Shown here piece by piece: positions 46,664-60,312 of a stretch of 64,000 nucleotides of DNA. Each line of letters begins with the position of its first letter. Position 1 is the first letter of the stretch. The stretch spans positions 1,665,223 to 1,729,222 of the forward strand of contig NW_017265135.1 in the NCBI RefSeq assembly GCF_001638985.1. The letters run 5' to 3'. Below the pieces are notes generated by a model. The model was not told where the DNA came from and searched no databases. It was given only the letters and a program-made list of their open reading frames with translations. This stretch comes from Phycomyces blakesleeanus NRRL 1555(-). Its lineage: Eukaryota; Mucoromycota; Mucoromycetes; Mucorales; Phycomycetaceae. The translations under genes and the position numbers were made by a program.

Positions 46664-47827
46664 TATGATGATACTTGACATGCAAAAGGAAAAAAAAAAG
46701 GAAAGAAAGATAAAGAAAAGAAATAGAGCTTTTATATAGTAATAGTGATAATAATACAATAAAAAAAAGATAAATAATGATTGATTAGAAATGCGAGGAA
46801 TACAGAGAGTTAAGATAATACAAAGAAGCTAAAGAAGGTAAAGAAGAAGAAGAGTGGTTGTACATGTGTATGTAAATATTCGGTCAGTAGGAAAATAAAT
46901 AAATAAGTAGCTCATTGTTATTATTTTTATCAGATCCTAAGAGTTGCTTTTTTAGCTTGTAACCTTAAATTGGTTTCAAATATATATATAAATATATGTC
47001 ATGGCCAATTAAATTAAATAGCGATGTTTCAAAATACTTATCGCTGTTTCAATATCAAGGATCCAATTCACGTACTTGGATATGAAGCAGGCTACATGGG
47101 ATTATTTATCCTGTTTGATATATATATTTGGGGTTAATTTCCTTTATAATATAAAAAGAATAATGATAATCAAGAATTAGAGAATTAAATTGGATTTGTC
47201 CCCAACCAAAAATAAAATAAAGTATAAATGGATTGGGTTGGGTAGGACTGGTCTGATATTGACTTGGTGGTCATTAAAGAATACTTGTCAAACAAAGATG
47301 TGCAAGTTTATTTTTTAAGGAATAGTGGTACCAAGTGTCATCAACGCGGAAAGGAACAAAGGAAAGAGAAATATTGTGTGTGTATATATTTTTAAACGAA
47401 ACGAAACGAAACAAAATGAGATATTTATAAAACTAATACCATTACTAGTAATGATCGTGTTAATGATAATGATTATTGAAGGGTGCTTTTTTTTTTGCTA
47501 TACTGTGTCGGTATGTAATTGAAGTCAAAAGTCTGCTTAATGTTTCTATAGGTTTTAGGATGAAGATTGTGTTTTATATAACCACTTGTATATACCTATA
47601 TCTTTACGTATATTAATTTTCATTTTCATCAGATAAAGAAAATTAAACCAACTTGAGCACAAAAGTAGTATAGACCTGGACAGCTAAATTTTTTTTTTTT
47701 TTTATTTTAAATATATATATATCTACAAACTGACTGTGGAATTCAGGTAAGACAAAAATCAACCACAAGCCCCGATGAGCGCGACATTCCAGCCACCGAG
47801 TTTCCTGTGCTGTGCTTCAACCAAGCA
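46664..47827. other. Divergent intergenic region between Apd1-like and ING genes
   Basis: 1.16 kb shared 5' region, AT-rich, with an AAACG short array at 47395-47412, T-tracts at 47487-47496 and 47691-47703, and a TA tract before the ING start. An overlapping out-of-frame ATG at 47775 precedes the ING ATG and could act as an upstream ORF. No gene seen. Confidence 0.45.
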
Positions 47828-49435
47828 ATGCCAACTTCTGAAGAGACCGCTGTTTACCTCAATGATTACACCGACAGTATGTCTCTTTTTTATTATCTAA
47901 ATCGCTCTTATATCATGTTTTTGCTACCGGCTCTCAAGGCTAATCAAGTACTCTTATGAATCACTGTTGTTGTAGCAACCGAAGTACTACCGCTTGAATT
48001 ACAGCGTAATTTTACTCTCATTCGACAATTAGACGAAGGAGCTCAAGGTTAATTGAAACCCTATTTTTTTTATAAATATAAATATAAATATATATATATA
48101 TTATTTTACTTTATTTTTTGCTGTTTTATTTTGTAAATGTAAATGCATAGATTTAGAGAATTTGAATTGATCATCTAATGCAATATAGCCCAATCTAATC
48201 TAAATCTAATTGAATTCTTAAAATAACCATTTAATTAATCTTCAGATCTTATGGAAAAGGTCGCTGAGAAATCTCTCCGATTAGCAGAAGCCAAGACTGT
48301 ATTGTTACCAGAAGAGCGTCAGGAGCAACTAGTTGTCATTGGGCGACTTTTGAACGAAGCGCTCAAAAAAGGAGAAGAAAAGTTTGCACTTGCAAAGTCA
48401 ATTTATGATACTGTAAGATGATAGTTTTATATTTTATACTTACATACTTATATTTACTAAAATTTTTCTTTCTGTCTGTATTTTTTGTTTCTTGGGGCTT
48501 GGTAGGTCGATAGACATTGTACACGCCTAGATAATGATTTACAAAAGTTTGAGAATGGAAAATACGGTGGATCTGGTCGATCTATTGAACAGCAGACACC
48601 CACAAGAGCACAAACAGAAGAAATTAGTATTGAGCCTGAAAAAGGCAAGTGTGTTCTTAATAAAGACGGATAAATAGACGAAGAAAGAGAACAGAAAAAA
48701 AAAATGAAGAACAAGAAGTAAATATGTCGAAATTGATTTCAATGATGAATTATGATGACACTTATAATGGTGGTGGTGGTAGTGGTGTTGAGTATGAGGA
48801 TAACTATGAATCGTAGATACTTGATCTATTTAATTTACCTATTGTGATTTTAGAAATCTACAAGGAACAAATTATTACAGCAGAAAAAAAGGGAAAGAAA
48901 GGGAAAAAACGAAAGACTGTGGAGAAGGAAGTAGAACAAGTAGTAGAGCCACAGGGGAATTATCTTTCTACAGAAGATGCAAAAAATCATGCAGAAGCGT
49001 AAGTCTAATTTCATTATTACTGTTATTGTTTCTGCTACTGCTACTGCTATTATTACTATTTTATTCATTTAATCAGAACTTAATATTGACCACAAAAAGA
49101 TATTTTACTGTGATTTTGATAGTGTGATTTCGATGAGCCATCTTCCAATTGACCCCAATGAACCGTTATATTGCTACTGCCAGCAGGTATCATTTGGTGA
49201 AATGGTTGCCTGTGACAATGAAGAGGTACGTTTTGTGTAAGAGTTTTTTATTTTATTTTATTTTATATAGTAAATTACCATTCTTATGCTCATATTGTTA
49301 TATATATGTATGTGCATATAGTGTGATATCGAATGGTTCCACATTGAATGCGTTGGTCTAAAGGTCCCACCCAAGGGCAAGTGGTACTGCAAGAATTGTG
49401 GATCTGACACAAAGAAGCCAAGGAGGTTATTGTAA
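47828..49435 (+). CDS. ING-family protein with C-terminal PHD finger, 262 aa, seven exons
   Basis: Exons 47828-47876, 47976-48047, 48246-48412, 48506-48644, 48854-48998, 49123-49225, 49322-49435; 789 bp in frame. ING proteins recruit histone acetyltransferase or deacetylase complexes (yeast Yng1, Yng2, Pho23) to H3K4me3. The N-terminal helical ING domain is residues 1-125 ([48 protein letters not shown]), then a basic nuclear-localisation stretch ([10 protein letters not shown]), then the PHD finger (about 208-255): [35 protein letters not shown], with all C4HC3 ligands. The intron after exon 4 must start GC (G|GCAAGT, 48645-48853): reading through gives a stop 8 codons on, and no nearby GT keeps the frame. 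Which of the Yng1/Yng2/Pho23 complexes it serves cannot be told. Confidence 0.93.
48645..48853 (+). other. GC-AG intron in the ING gene
   Basis: Donor AAAG|GCAAGT, acceptor GATTTTAG. The exons on both sides are secure (Gln/Glu-rich linker, then basic NLS region) and only this junction keeps the frame. Confidence 0.85.
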
Positions 49436-49613
49436 ATCCACAAGAAACCTGCCTTTCTTCTTCTCCCCCCTCTTATTCTTATTCTTGTCATTATTATTAT
49501 TATTATTTACTCTAAACGTTTATGTTTCTCTTGTTTGCGTGTGTGTGCGTGTGTGTATGTATGTAGTGTGTGTGTGTGTGCTTATTCTTGTTTATTTATC
49601 ACTGTTATTCATT

Positions 49614-49754
49614 TTATTCTTCTTCTTCCTCTGATTCCTCATCTTGGTCTATTTTAGCCTTCTTTCTTCGTCTTTCTTCGTTATCGAGTTGTTTCTGAGC
49701 TGCTCGTTTTTTGTACCTATTTTTTTTTTAAAAAAAAGAAATCGTGTGTAGTAG

Positions 49755-49792
<38 letters not shown>

Positions 49793-51238
49793 TAATATTA
49801 ATAAAGAATAATAAATAAAAGAAGCTATTATGATTACTAACAGCGCAGAATTCGGATTCTTTGCAGGATTCATGCAGATACGCAAACGATAGTCCACTTG
49901 AGTCGCTTGCTCTTTTGTTACCGGAGTTACTTGTGATAATACTTTGGTTATAGCTTTCACTATGTCTTTCAGTGGGTCTGACTGATCTCCAAATCTCTCT
50001 TCAATGTATCTAAAGTCGTTTTGTTTTTATCGTTGTCGTTAATTGATATAGATTGATAAAAAATAAAATAAAAAGGGATCGAAACTTGCTTGTGAATTTG
50101 TGCATCGAATCCATTGTTCTTTCCAGCCACCACAAATGCAGCCAGTGCCAATTGGGATGGCATATAAAGAAACGGAAGATCTGTCAGTAGAATCTCTCCA
50201 ATTACTGGACCTAGTTTATTGTAAGTTTCCTTGAGTATCTTAATATCTACTCCTGTAGTCTATGTTTCAAAAATAACAATACCAATGAGATAAGATAGAA
50301 TTAAGTAAAAGGTTGAGACGATTTATCCTTTTTTTTTTCAAGTACACCCACATTATATATATATATACCTGAATGTCCAAAAAGAACCCGTAGGCTGGTC
50401 TGTAAGGATGATGAGCATAGTATTCGAATTTGAGACCTTGAGAGACTGTAAACTCTAGATCGAGAACACTGGTTGTTGAAGGCAATTTGAGGTTCCTTCC
50501 AAAATCATCAATCGATACACGTTCACTCTCTGACTTTGTGGCCAAGAACAAACATGTTAGACTATGTGGAATAATGTATATAATGTATAGGGTTAATATT
50601 TTGATTTACTATTCATCTCTCTATTCAATCGCTTACAGGATGTCTTTTGGGTGATAATCCATTACTGTATTGTGAAGAAAAAATCGTTTCATATAAATGA
50701 CAGCTGTAGCCTACAAAATATCATTTAAAATAAACATACATTTATGCGTGTAGTTTAATTATTCAAGCATTGTATAACGTATGTATTCTATTTAAATAAT
50801 ATATACATTTCTTTTTTTTTATGGACTCACCATAACCATGTCAGTAAACTTCAAATGTTTACAGATTCCTTGAAGTTGTTTCTCATAGAATCTACATAAT
50901 GCCATTTCGTCTTGAACTGACAAGTATTGTGGTTCATCTTGAGGACGATCACCCTGAGCTTCAGCAGCTTTCTTATTATTATTATTTTTTTTAAAAAAAG
51001 AATTAAAGAATTGATAATAGTTGTAGAGAATTCTTTTAAATTGTAAAGAGATGTACACTACTTGTTCTTCTTGGAAATTTCGCCGTACGCGATCCACTGC
51101 GGCGGCATTACAAGAAGTACGGATATCTAAAAGTTGTTGAGAGCTGAATCGCCAATGACGGAATTGTGAAGATTCTTCATAGACTGGAGTGAGATGCTTC
51201 TCTTCTTTCGGTTGTGATTCCATAGTTGTAGAGGCCAT
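49614..51238 (-). CDS. Cyclin H (Ccl1-like), TFIIH kinase / CAK subunit, 341 aa, seven exons
   Basis: Exons 51238-51062, 50971-50831, 50710-50637, 50561-50369, 50259-50090, 50009-49842, 49716-49614; 1026 bp in frame. Cyclin H activates Cdk7/Kin28 in TFIIH, which phosphorylates the RNA polymerase II C-terminal domain and, in many fungi and animals, other CDKs. The N-terminus has the SSQFRHWRFSSQQL cyclin H signature; the first cyclin box covers about 75-180 (EMALCRFYEKQL, ATAVIYMKRFFLHNTVMDYHP, LLTCLFLATKSE, HPYRPAYGFFLDIQ); the second box follows (LLTDLPFLYMPSQLALAAF); the tail is basic then acidic. The first intron (90 bp) is a multiple of three without stops and has an AAG acceptor, so it is the least certain junction. 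The fifth intron (50089-50010) needs a GC donor (AA|GCAAGT). It converges with the ING gene; stops are 178 bp apart. Confidence 0.93.
50010..50089 (-). other. GC-AG intron in the cyclin H gene
   Basis: Donor CACAA|GCAAGT, acceptor CTTTAG. It joins DAQIHK to YIEERFGDQ in phase 2. The only nearby GT (GTTTCG) would lead to a stop after two codons of the next exon. Confidence 0.85.
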
Positions 51239-52226
51239 TTGTGTATATGTGTGTGTGAATGCTTTGTAAAGTATATATATATATATATATATATATAATA
51301 AAAAAGGTACAAGAAGAAAATTGTTGCAAAATTATAGTTGGTGACTGTGAGTGAACAAGTTTAGTAGAATAAATATATAAACCGGAGAAATAAATTCTAA
51401 TGACTTATTATATGCTTATATAAAATGTACAATTTATATAATGAAATAAAAAAAAAAAAAGATGAGTCTGTGTTGTGCATTATGTTGTGGCCCAAAGAAC
51501 CCACAAGTTGAACCTTATGGTGATTGAAGTACAACTAGATAGGATTTTTCTCGAAATTACGTGTTCTTTAAAAAAAGGTGAGAACTTGAGTCTCCGGAAT
51601 ATACACTGAGAATTTTTTTATTAAAATTTTTTTTTGGTGAATAATTGTGATGAATGGCTCGTTCTCAACCGTCAATTCATTTTTCGTAAATGAGGTGAAC
51701 AGCAAAAAAGCCTTTGCGAACAAATACCAGGAAAACACACGAGTCCGGATGATTCTCTTAAAAAGCGTGGATTATTCGGAATTATGTTTTTCCACAATAT
51801 ATTATTTATCTAATTATTTAAAATAAAAATAAAAATAAATGGAATATAAACGCCAAAAGGTTTAAATTGGAAAAAAATATGGATTTTATTCCGATTTACG
51901 ATTATTTATTTAGCTTTTTAAGTTTTTCTTCTTCGTATTTATAATATTTATGATAATAAATATGGTGGTACTCTCTGAAGCACATAGACTAATAGCCTAT
52001 TATCTAGGCCACAGCACACACAAAGTAACCAAAATTTCAAAAAGGCTTTTTCTCTCTGTATGTGTTGTGCTTTAGGAATACATATTACTCTTGTTTCTTA
52101 AAGGAGAGAGAGAGAAGGTATGATGATAGTAATGATAATGATAATGATAATGGTAGTTGTAATAGTAATAATATTGTCAATGCTTTTGATGATGATGATG
52201 ATAATAATAATAATAATGATATATAT
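51239..52226. other. Spacer between cyclin H 5' end and METTL5 3' end
   Basis: About 1 kb, AT-rich. A TA run lies at 51272-51297, in the cyclin H promoter area. (GATAAT)n and (GAT)n/(AAT)n tracts at 52120-52216 lie next to the METTL5 stop and would be in its 3' UTR. No gene seen. Confidence 0.5.
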
Positions 52227-53231
<1,005 letters not shown>

Positions 53232-54593
53232 TTCAAATGATGTGTGTAGAGTATGATAGTTTTTTTTTTTTTTATTTTAAAAAAATTGAGATAATGGTTG
53301 AGATTCAAAATCTTATTATTGTGATTATAATTTTCTTTTATTTTATATTATATTATATTGTTATTTTTAATATATATATTTACATATATATATTTGCTAT
53401 ACTTCTCCCACTTGTTCGGAACACGTTACCGGAATTGAGCAAATAAAATGTCTAGTTTAAAATTAGCATTTTCGAATCACAAAAAAAAGTATAAAATAAT
53501 ATTTATATATATATATATATTAATTAGCGATTATGATTATGATAATTTTGATGTTAATAATTAATATTAGTGTTATTCTTGGTATTAACATTAACATTAG
53601 TATTAGTATTAGTACTAGCATTAGAATTAGCATTAGGATCAGTAGTAATAGTAATTGTAATTTTTGATAGTAATATTAGTATTAATTTTAGTATTGGTGG
53701 TAATGATCTCCGGTGAATATCACTCTGCACGGTCTATTAAGGGTGGATATTGATTATGTATATTTATATATATATATTAAAAAAGAAAAGTGCTTCAAAG
53801 TAAGTTGACTTTTATATGTTTGTATGTTTGTATGTGTTTTATTATTTTATTTTTATTTTTATATTTATAGTTATTAAGGTTGACACCTTGTCAAACCCGC
53901 ATGTCTCTGGAAGAGATTACACTTCAGCTCCGTTTACTTTATATTATAATTTATATGGGTTTGTGTATTTGTGATTCTAGTAAGATGTCTAAAATAGCCG
54001 AATTATACAAAAGACTAATAGTGTGTTCGGTTAATCCGGACTAGATGCGGATATAGTGGGAGACCCTTTTGAAAATACAACCCAGTTTGTACAAAAATGT
54101 CACTGTCTGTGGCAAGGTCAGATTAGAAAAGAAAAGATAAAACAAACCAAAAATTATATAATCGAATTGAATTGAACTGAATTTAATTGAATCAAACAGA
54201 ATAAAACCAAACCAAACCAAACTGGACTCTATCAAACCAAGCCGAACCGAATCAAATCAAATCAAATTGAATTTTATTTATATATACATTTTATATATTT
54301 TAAAGAAAATAAAACAAAATAAAATAAAATATAATATAATATAAAGAGAAGGGTAATGATAATAATAAGAAGAAAGGAATAAGATAAGAAAGACAGGACA
54401 TAGGGATGTTTATTTTCTGCTGGAAAAGGATAAAAAAAAAGGTTTTGGTGCTTAATAAATATAAAGAGGTTAATAAATCTGTTTTTTTTTTGTGGAAAGA
54501 AAAGACAAGGTTTTACATGAAGAGAAAAGAAAATGAAGGTAAAGGTGAAGGTAAAGGTAAAGGTAAAGGTAAAAGGTAAAGGTAAATATGAAA
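53232..54593. other. AT-rich spacer upstream of METTL5
   Basis: No gene. Holds ATTAGT-type hexamers (53590-53640), AACCA/AATCA pentamers (54180-54265), AAAAT pentamers (54308-54330) and AAAGGT hexamers (54533-54587). Confidence 0.5.
54533..54587. repeat. (AAAGGT)n hexanucleotide repeat
   Basis: About nine copies of AAAGGT/GAAGGT with one inserted A that shifts the phase near the 3' end. Confidence 0.9.
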
Positions 54594-55169
54594 TTAAAGC
54601 ATATGTATTTCCCTTGCTTTTGGGATGTAAAATTTAAGTAAAAACAAAGAAGGAAGAAGTATGTGAGTAGTAGGTAATTTGAGATTGGTAAAGAAAAAAG
54701 GAAGAAATATTAAACAGGTGAAAGGTTGAAGTGAATGAAAGAATGAAATGAATGAAAGGATAAGATAATAGATGTGTGTGTATGTGTGTGCGTGTGTGCG
54801 TGTGTGCGTGCGTGCGTGCGTGCGTGTATGAGTAAGTATTTGAATGAATGATTTTTGTGTGAGCTGGCAAGTAGGAAATGGGTAGCATTTTTTGTCTTTT
54901 GGAATTTGTTTTTTTTCCTGGCCCATTATTTTGGCTTGGGTGGCATGAGAGGATAGGGTCTTGGGAGAGGAGGCCGGGTGGTTCTGACTGGAGGCATCTT
55001 GTGTATTGATAAGATGGGAGTGAAATAGGCTGGAATTCGATGAGATAGGAAAGCCTTGTCGGTTTGTCTTTGACCTTTTTGTCTTTCGACTTGATTTGGT
55101 TTCGAATGTAAGAAAGAGGTTTTGGTGGATATTTGTTGGATTATATATACATTTATTTCCACAGCTCAA
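54594..55169 (-). other. Open frame of uncertain status, 191 codons
   Basis: A long - strand frame (from 55169) with a mixed-composition N-terminal half (KSSRKTKRSKTNRQGFPIS, LINTQDASSQNHPAS) and a C-terminal half that is a translation of a (GTGTGC)n microsatellite plus AT-rich DNA. An overlapping - strand frame from 55162 is also open for 78 codons and ends with a Pro-rich MPPVRTTRPPLPRPYPLM. The segment 54900-55150 is GC-richer than its surroundings, so something may be coded there, but two competing frames and no known domain leave it undecided. Confidence 0.25.
54775..54828. repeat. (GT)n/(GTGC)n microsatellite
   Basis: GTGTGTAT passes into GTGTGC and then CGTG units; translated it gives the RTHART-like pseudo-peptide of the - strand frame. 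Confidence 0.85.
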
Positions 55170-58100
55170 ATTTCACCATCAGTCGGAACCTCAAAAGCAT
55201 TTTGATTACCATGTTACTATGTGTATTCTATCAGAATAAAACGTGGGCTTGACAAGTGATTATTACACAATTTGTGAGGATCTTGTTAAATTAGACGCCA
55301 AACTTTTCCGATCCTAAGGTAAATAAATAAAAACCCTTTAAACACATACAGATAGAGAAACGGCGAACCTTTTTTTAAAAATAAATAAATTTAAATTTAA
55401 ATTTAATTTTTTTTTAAAAATAATAATACTAATACTAATAGTACTAATTTGACTGTGTGGGGAGGTTAGGAGATTCCTTATTAAACCACGCTTCATCTAT
55501 ACTTCTTTGTGTATACAAAAAAAGTATGTACACAAAATCAAATAAAGCTTCTTGATTCTACTTGGTTATTTTACCAGTAGATTTCCACCCTCACAAACTT
55601 TGCTCACAAGTAATTTGGCGATTGAGTAATCAAGTGAACGAATAAATGACTTTACAGAATTATTTTCTGGCTTGATTCGGTATAGGTTAACTTGACATGG
55701 ACCTGGACCTGGACCTGGACCTGGACCTGGATCTAGACCTAGACCTCAGCTTGACATAACTTGGCTTGACATAAATTGTGTTGACTAGAAACAAATTGAA
55801 GTGAATTGGATTGAGTTGAATTGGGTCGGGTTGGATTTGGATGAGTTGTATTGGCTAAAAGAATCGCACAGACTATTTAGCAATTGTATCGGAACGATGT
55901 GAGAAGAAGTGTGGTGTAAAAATGACCCACTGCTCGGGTCGACGTGTTGCAGATTTGACATGAATTACTTGCTACGGAAGAGCTTATCCTTTTTGATGGC
56001 ACAGCTCTGACAGCTGTTGTGTTACCATTGACATTTTATATATATTCTTATATAAATAAAATAAAATAAAAAGTCAATCTAACAATATTATTGAATTAGT
56101 CGGAACCTCAGTCCCGTTTCTGTTTGATGTATATTTTTACACATAATTATATATACACATATACATATAAAAAAACATATATACACACACACACACACAT
56201 ATATACATATATACATATATATAAAATGTAGTATCCAATTGGTTTACGCTAATAACCAAAGAATTTCTTCTTTCTTTCTTTTTGTCTTTTTATTATTATT
56301 TAAGGTTTGCTATGGTAACGAGATAATGTAGTGATGTAAATATATAAATATATATGTATTTGAGCCACAAAATATAGTGAGTCTTGGTGTGTACGCGTGC
56401 CCCACGCATGCGAGCACCAATATATATGTATATGTATATTTATATCTATATTGATGTTGATATTGATTTGTTAGAGAATAAAGATTACGCCCAAATCTAT
56501 ACACAAGAATAATTAAACAAATACAAAATATCAAAACAAGGTTTTAGTTTTTGGGCTGACACACTAGGGCTGTTGATGTGAAAAACAAATAATAACAAAT
56601 CAAGGGGAAACTTTCATGATTGATATGATCTACAAATAAAATAGCAATATGTTTCTGATTTCATCAAACATGTCGGTTCAAGACCGGTTTCCCTCTCTCT
56701 CTCTCTCCTGATTATTATTTATTTACAATTGTTTTTGAAACCCCAAAACAAGAAACAAGAAGTAAGGAAGAAGTAGAATAAATACAAAATATACAAAAAG
56801 TCATTCAACTATTTTGTCTTTTTGTATGTATATGTACCCATTTATTCTAATTATCATGATCGTGCTTCTTTAAACTATATAGTGATACATCACTCTACCT
56901 TGTGGTGTCGATTAGGAAATCATCTCTAGTCAAAAAAATAAAATAAAATAAAAGTATTTTATCTCAGATATATTACACAAACTATAGTCACAAGGAATCT
57001 CGTTTATAACAGAGATCTGTTTGAAGTGTGGATAAATTAAGAACCTTGGCAAACCTCTTGTTTCTTATATATAAATTGTTTATTCATTTATTACTTGATG
57101 TTAACGATTAACAGTTGATCCAAATACCCGGTGTAATATACAAATATATTATTATTACTATGATTCTCTATTGCTTGCTTAGTTTTCCGATATTTTGGTC
57201 ACCATTCCGTTTTATATTTAATTTTATAACGTTTGTGATCATATTTCGCCAAAAAATACTCACAGTACATATCATAAAGTATTAAGAAACATATATACAA
57301 AATCATTCTTCTTTATTACAGCTTTTCATTAATGTGTAAAATTACCAAAGAAATAAGCATTCAAACTATATTCAATATTTTGTATGTGAATATATATATA
57401 TATTATATACTCAAATTAAATTAAATTAAATTAAATCAAAAGTTAAATATATAGAAATAGATATAAATTTTATATAAATATTTGTGTGTGTAAAAGGCTG
57501 TCATCATTTGTAAATAAATAAATTAATTAATTAATTAATTAATCAATCAATCATCAATCAATAAATAAATAATACTCTCGTTTACATGGACCAATCATAC
57601 TCGTTTAAAGAGAATGTTATTTTCACATAAAATATCGCACATCGCAGTGAAGAGCGCAAGTTTTCAAGTATCCAATCATACTCTTCTGAAAATAACAACT
57701 TCAAGAGTTAGGTATATTCATAGTTGGTGACCCCCCAAAAATACTAGTATATTTGATATAGTCATACATTTGATATATTATTCGCTATGAAAATTATAGA
57801 AAAAAAAAGTAAGCCATTTTCCTCATAATTACACAAAATATTATAATTAAGCAATTTAATTACCCATCTTTATTTATTTAGTACTTTTCCTTTATTTCAT
57901 CTTTCATTTTTAACATATATAATATATATTTATAATACTTCCTATGAGAGCATCATTTATATTTATTTTAAATGTTATAAAATTGTTCGGCTACTAAAAG
58001 GTATTCTAAATAATAGAACCAAAAGAATTTAGCACAGAAAACACGGACTTCTTTAACATCTTTTAACTTCTTTGTCCTTATATTACAAAATAGAAATTGT

Positions 58101-58859
58101 TAAATTACATTATTATTTTAAAATATATAAAGTCCTTTTTATTTTATCTGTATATATGTTGTATAGCCGCAATGGCGCGCCCTCTTTTATATCTTTTGCT
58201 TTCTTTTGCTTTCTTTTGCTTTTGCCCTTTTCTTTCTATATTTGTTAATTTCTTGAGAATACAATGGTTTAATTTTCTCTTGCTCTATCTGTTTGGGAAT
58301 CACGACTGTAACCAGGGCTTTTGAGCGCATTAGATATAATCTATCTTATTTAGCTAAACTATCACAAGCAAAAAAGAAAAAAAAATAGCTCCTGTATATA
58401 TATTATAATAATGATGATGATAAAATGCCCTGAAGATATTAAAATTTCTCTTGTGATAATTAGGTTAGTCAATACTTTCAAGAGATTCTTTATTAATACA
58501 TAAAGAAAGAAAGAAAGAAGGTATTCAGAAATTAAGGCATTATAAAGACCAAGTCCCCAGAATATAAATCATCCAATAGAGAAAGGAAAGGAAAATAAGA
58601 AAATAAACAGCCGTGTTCTACAAGACCAGAACAGTGAGCCGTATTTCTTAATATGACATGTTCTTGTTCTTGCTACTACTGATACTGATACTGTTCTTCC
58701 TGTTGCTCCTCTGCACTTACCATAGACTCTTATTATCTACATTGGGATACATACACACACAAAACAATAAAATACAGCTCGCTATTTACCACATAATTGA
58801 GATACAAGGCTGGCTATTATTCTTATTATTCATTTTAAAGAAAAATCGTCTTCTCTATA
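55170..58859. other. 3.7 kb AT-rich gene-free stretch
   Basis: Only microsatellites and chance ORFs: GGACCT units (55699-55746), GAATT/GGATT-like units (55800-55850), TA and CA tracts (56150-56225), ATTA/AATC units (57519-57570), TTTTGCTTTC units (58193-58222). The short segment 55900-56030 has more even composition but no long frame. Confidence 0.5.
55699..55746. repeat. (GGACCT)n hexanucleotide repeat
   Basis: About eight units, the last three drifting to GGATCT and AGACCT. Confidence 0.9.
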
Positions 58860-59416
58860 ATTCAGATCTAAAAAAAATCTCATGTAAATTAATAGATAAG
58901 TTACGCACTTGTCTCTTTATCACTAGTATTACTACTATTATTATTATTACTATTATTTCACATGAATATATATATACACACACACACACACAGCTTGACA
59001 ATATAACTTCTTATAATCTAAAGAAAAGAAATACAGGGCTTCTAAAAAGAACAAGTCTCTGAAGCCAAAGTTTGCCCGGCAGATATGTCTTTCAATTATA
59101 AGCAGGAATAGAGAACAAGAAAGTGATGGGGATTGGGGGGGGGGGGGGGGGATTGGGGGTTTTGGTCTTTCATTCTCTATATGTCTGTGTCTGTGTCTGT
59201 TTCTGGGTATATATTACAGGGTTTCCCGTTTGGGGGGCAAAATTTTTTTTTAAAAAAAAAGTCTTTAAAACAGCCCCGTTTCTTGCTTAACTTACTTTTG
59301 TTTCCCCTCTTTTCATCTTTGGATCCCCCCCAAAAAAAGCATCATTCGAAAAATTACTTGTAAAAAAAAAAAACAAGAGCCTCTTTGCATTTTTTTTTAA
59401 ATTTACCCCTACCTAT
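58860..59416. repeat. First copy of a 557-bp direct duplicate that flanks the assembly gap
   Basis: Runs from ATTCAGATCT to the first N. It matches 59517-60073 base for base over roughly its first 340 bases, including a 17-G run and a microsatellite CACACA run. In the last about 215 bases before the gap it differs at scattered single bases, each of which copies a neighbouring base (for example TCTGTG read as TCTGGG, CCACG as CCCCG). That is the look of low-quality bases at a contig end. Confidence 0.9.
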
Positions 59417-59516
59417 NNNNNNNNNNNNNNNNNNNNNNNNNNNNNNNNNNNNNNNNNNNNNNNNNNNNNNNNNNNNNNNNNNNNNNNNNNNNNNNNNNNN
59501 NNNNNNNNNNNNNNNN
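59417..59516. other. Assembly gap of exactly 100 N
   Basis: A run of 100 unknown bases. Since the same 557 bp is found on both sides, the gap is probably zero or negative in length. Confidence 0.98.
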
Positions 59517-60073
59517 ATTCAGATCTAAAAAAAATCTCATGTAAATTAATAGATAAGTTACGCACTTGTCTCTTTATCACTAGTATTACTACTATTATTA
59601 TTATTACTATTATTTCACATGAATATATATATACACACACACACACACAGCTTGACAATATAACTTCTTATAATCTAAAGAAAAGAAATACAGGGCTTCT
59701 AAAAAGAACAAGTCTCTGAAGCCAAAGTTTGCCCGGCAGATATGTCTTTCAATTATAAGCAGGAATAGAGAACAAGAAAGTGATGGGGATTGGGGGGGGG
59801 GGGGGGGGATTGGGGGTTTTGGTCTTTCATTCTCTATATGTCTGTGTCTGTGTCTGTTTCTGTGTATATATTACAGTGTTTCTCGTTTGGGGGTCAGATT
59901 TTTTTTTTAGAAAAAAAGTCTTTAAAACAGCCACGTTTCTTGCTTAACTTACTTTTGTTTCCCTTCTTTTCATCTTTGTATCCCACCAAGAAAAAGCATC
60001 ATTCGAAAAATTACTTGTAAAGAAAAGAAACAAGAGCATCTTTGCATTTTTTTTTAAATTTACACATACATAT
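59517..60073. repeat. Second copy of the 557-bp duplicate
   Basis: Starts directly after the last N with ATTCAGATCT and has the same length as the first copy. Its 3' part has cleaner sequence and continues into unique DNA before the gene at 60313. Confidence 0.9.
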
Positions 60074-60312
60074 ATTGAAACGCATATTTCAAGTATCCGA
60101 AACTTCAAGAGTTAACCACCAAGTAAATTCTTCACGATATATACGCAAAGCAAAACCCGATCTATGAAACGCGACAGTAATACCACACACCCACATAAAT
60201 AATATAATATAAAAATAGCTGAATAAATAAATAAATAAAGAAGTATACGCACAGAGAAAGAGAGAGAGATATATATCAATACAAATACATAAAAACAAAA
60301 AAAAACAAAAGA

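Noticed and set aside
58860..60073. Recent segmental duplication or terminal repeats of a mobile element
   Set aside because: Copies are exactly on either side of a 100-N gap and differ only in the low-quality end of one contig; an assembly overlap explains this better.
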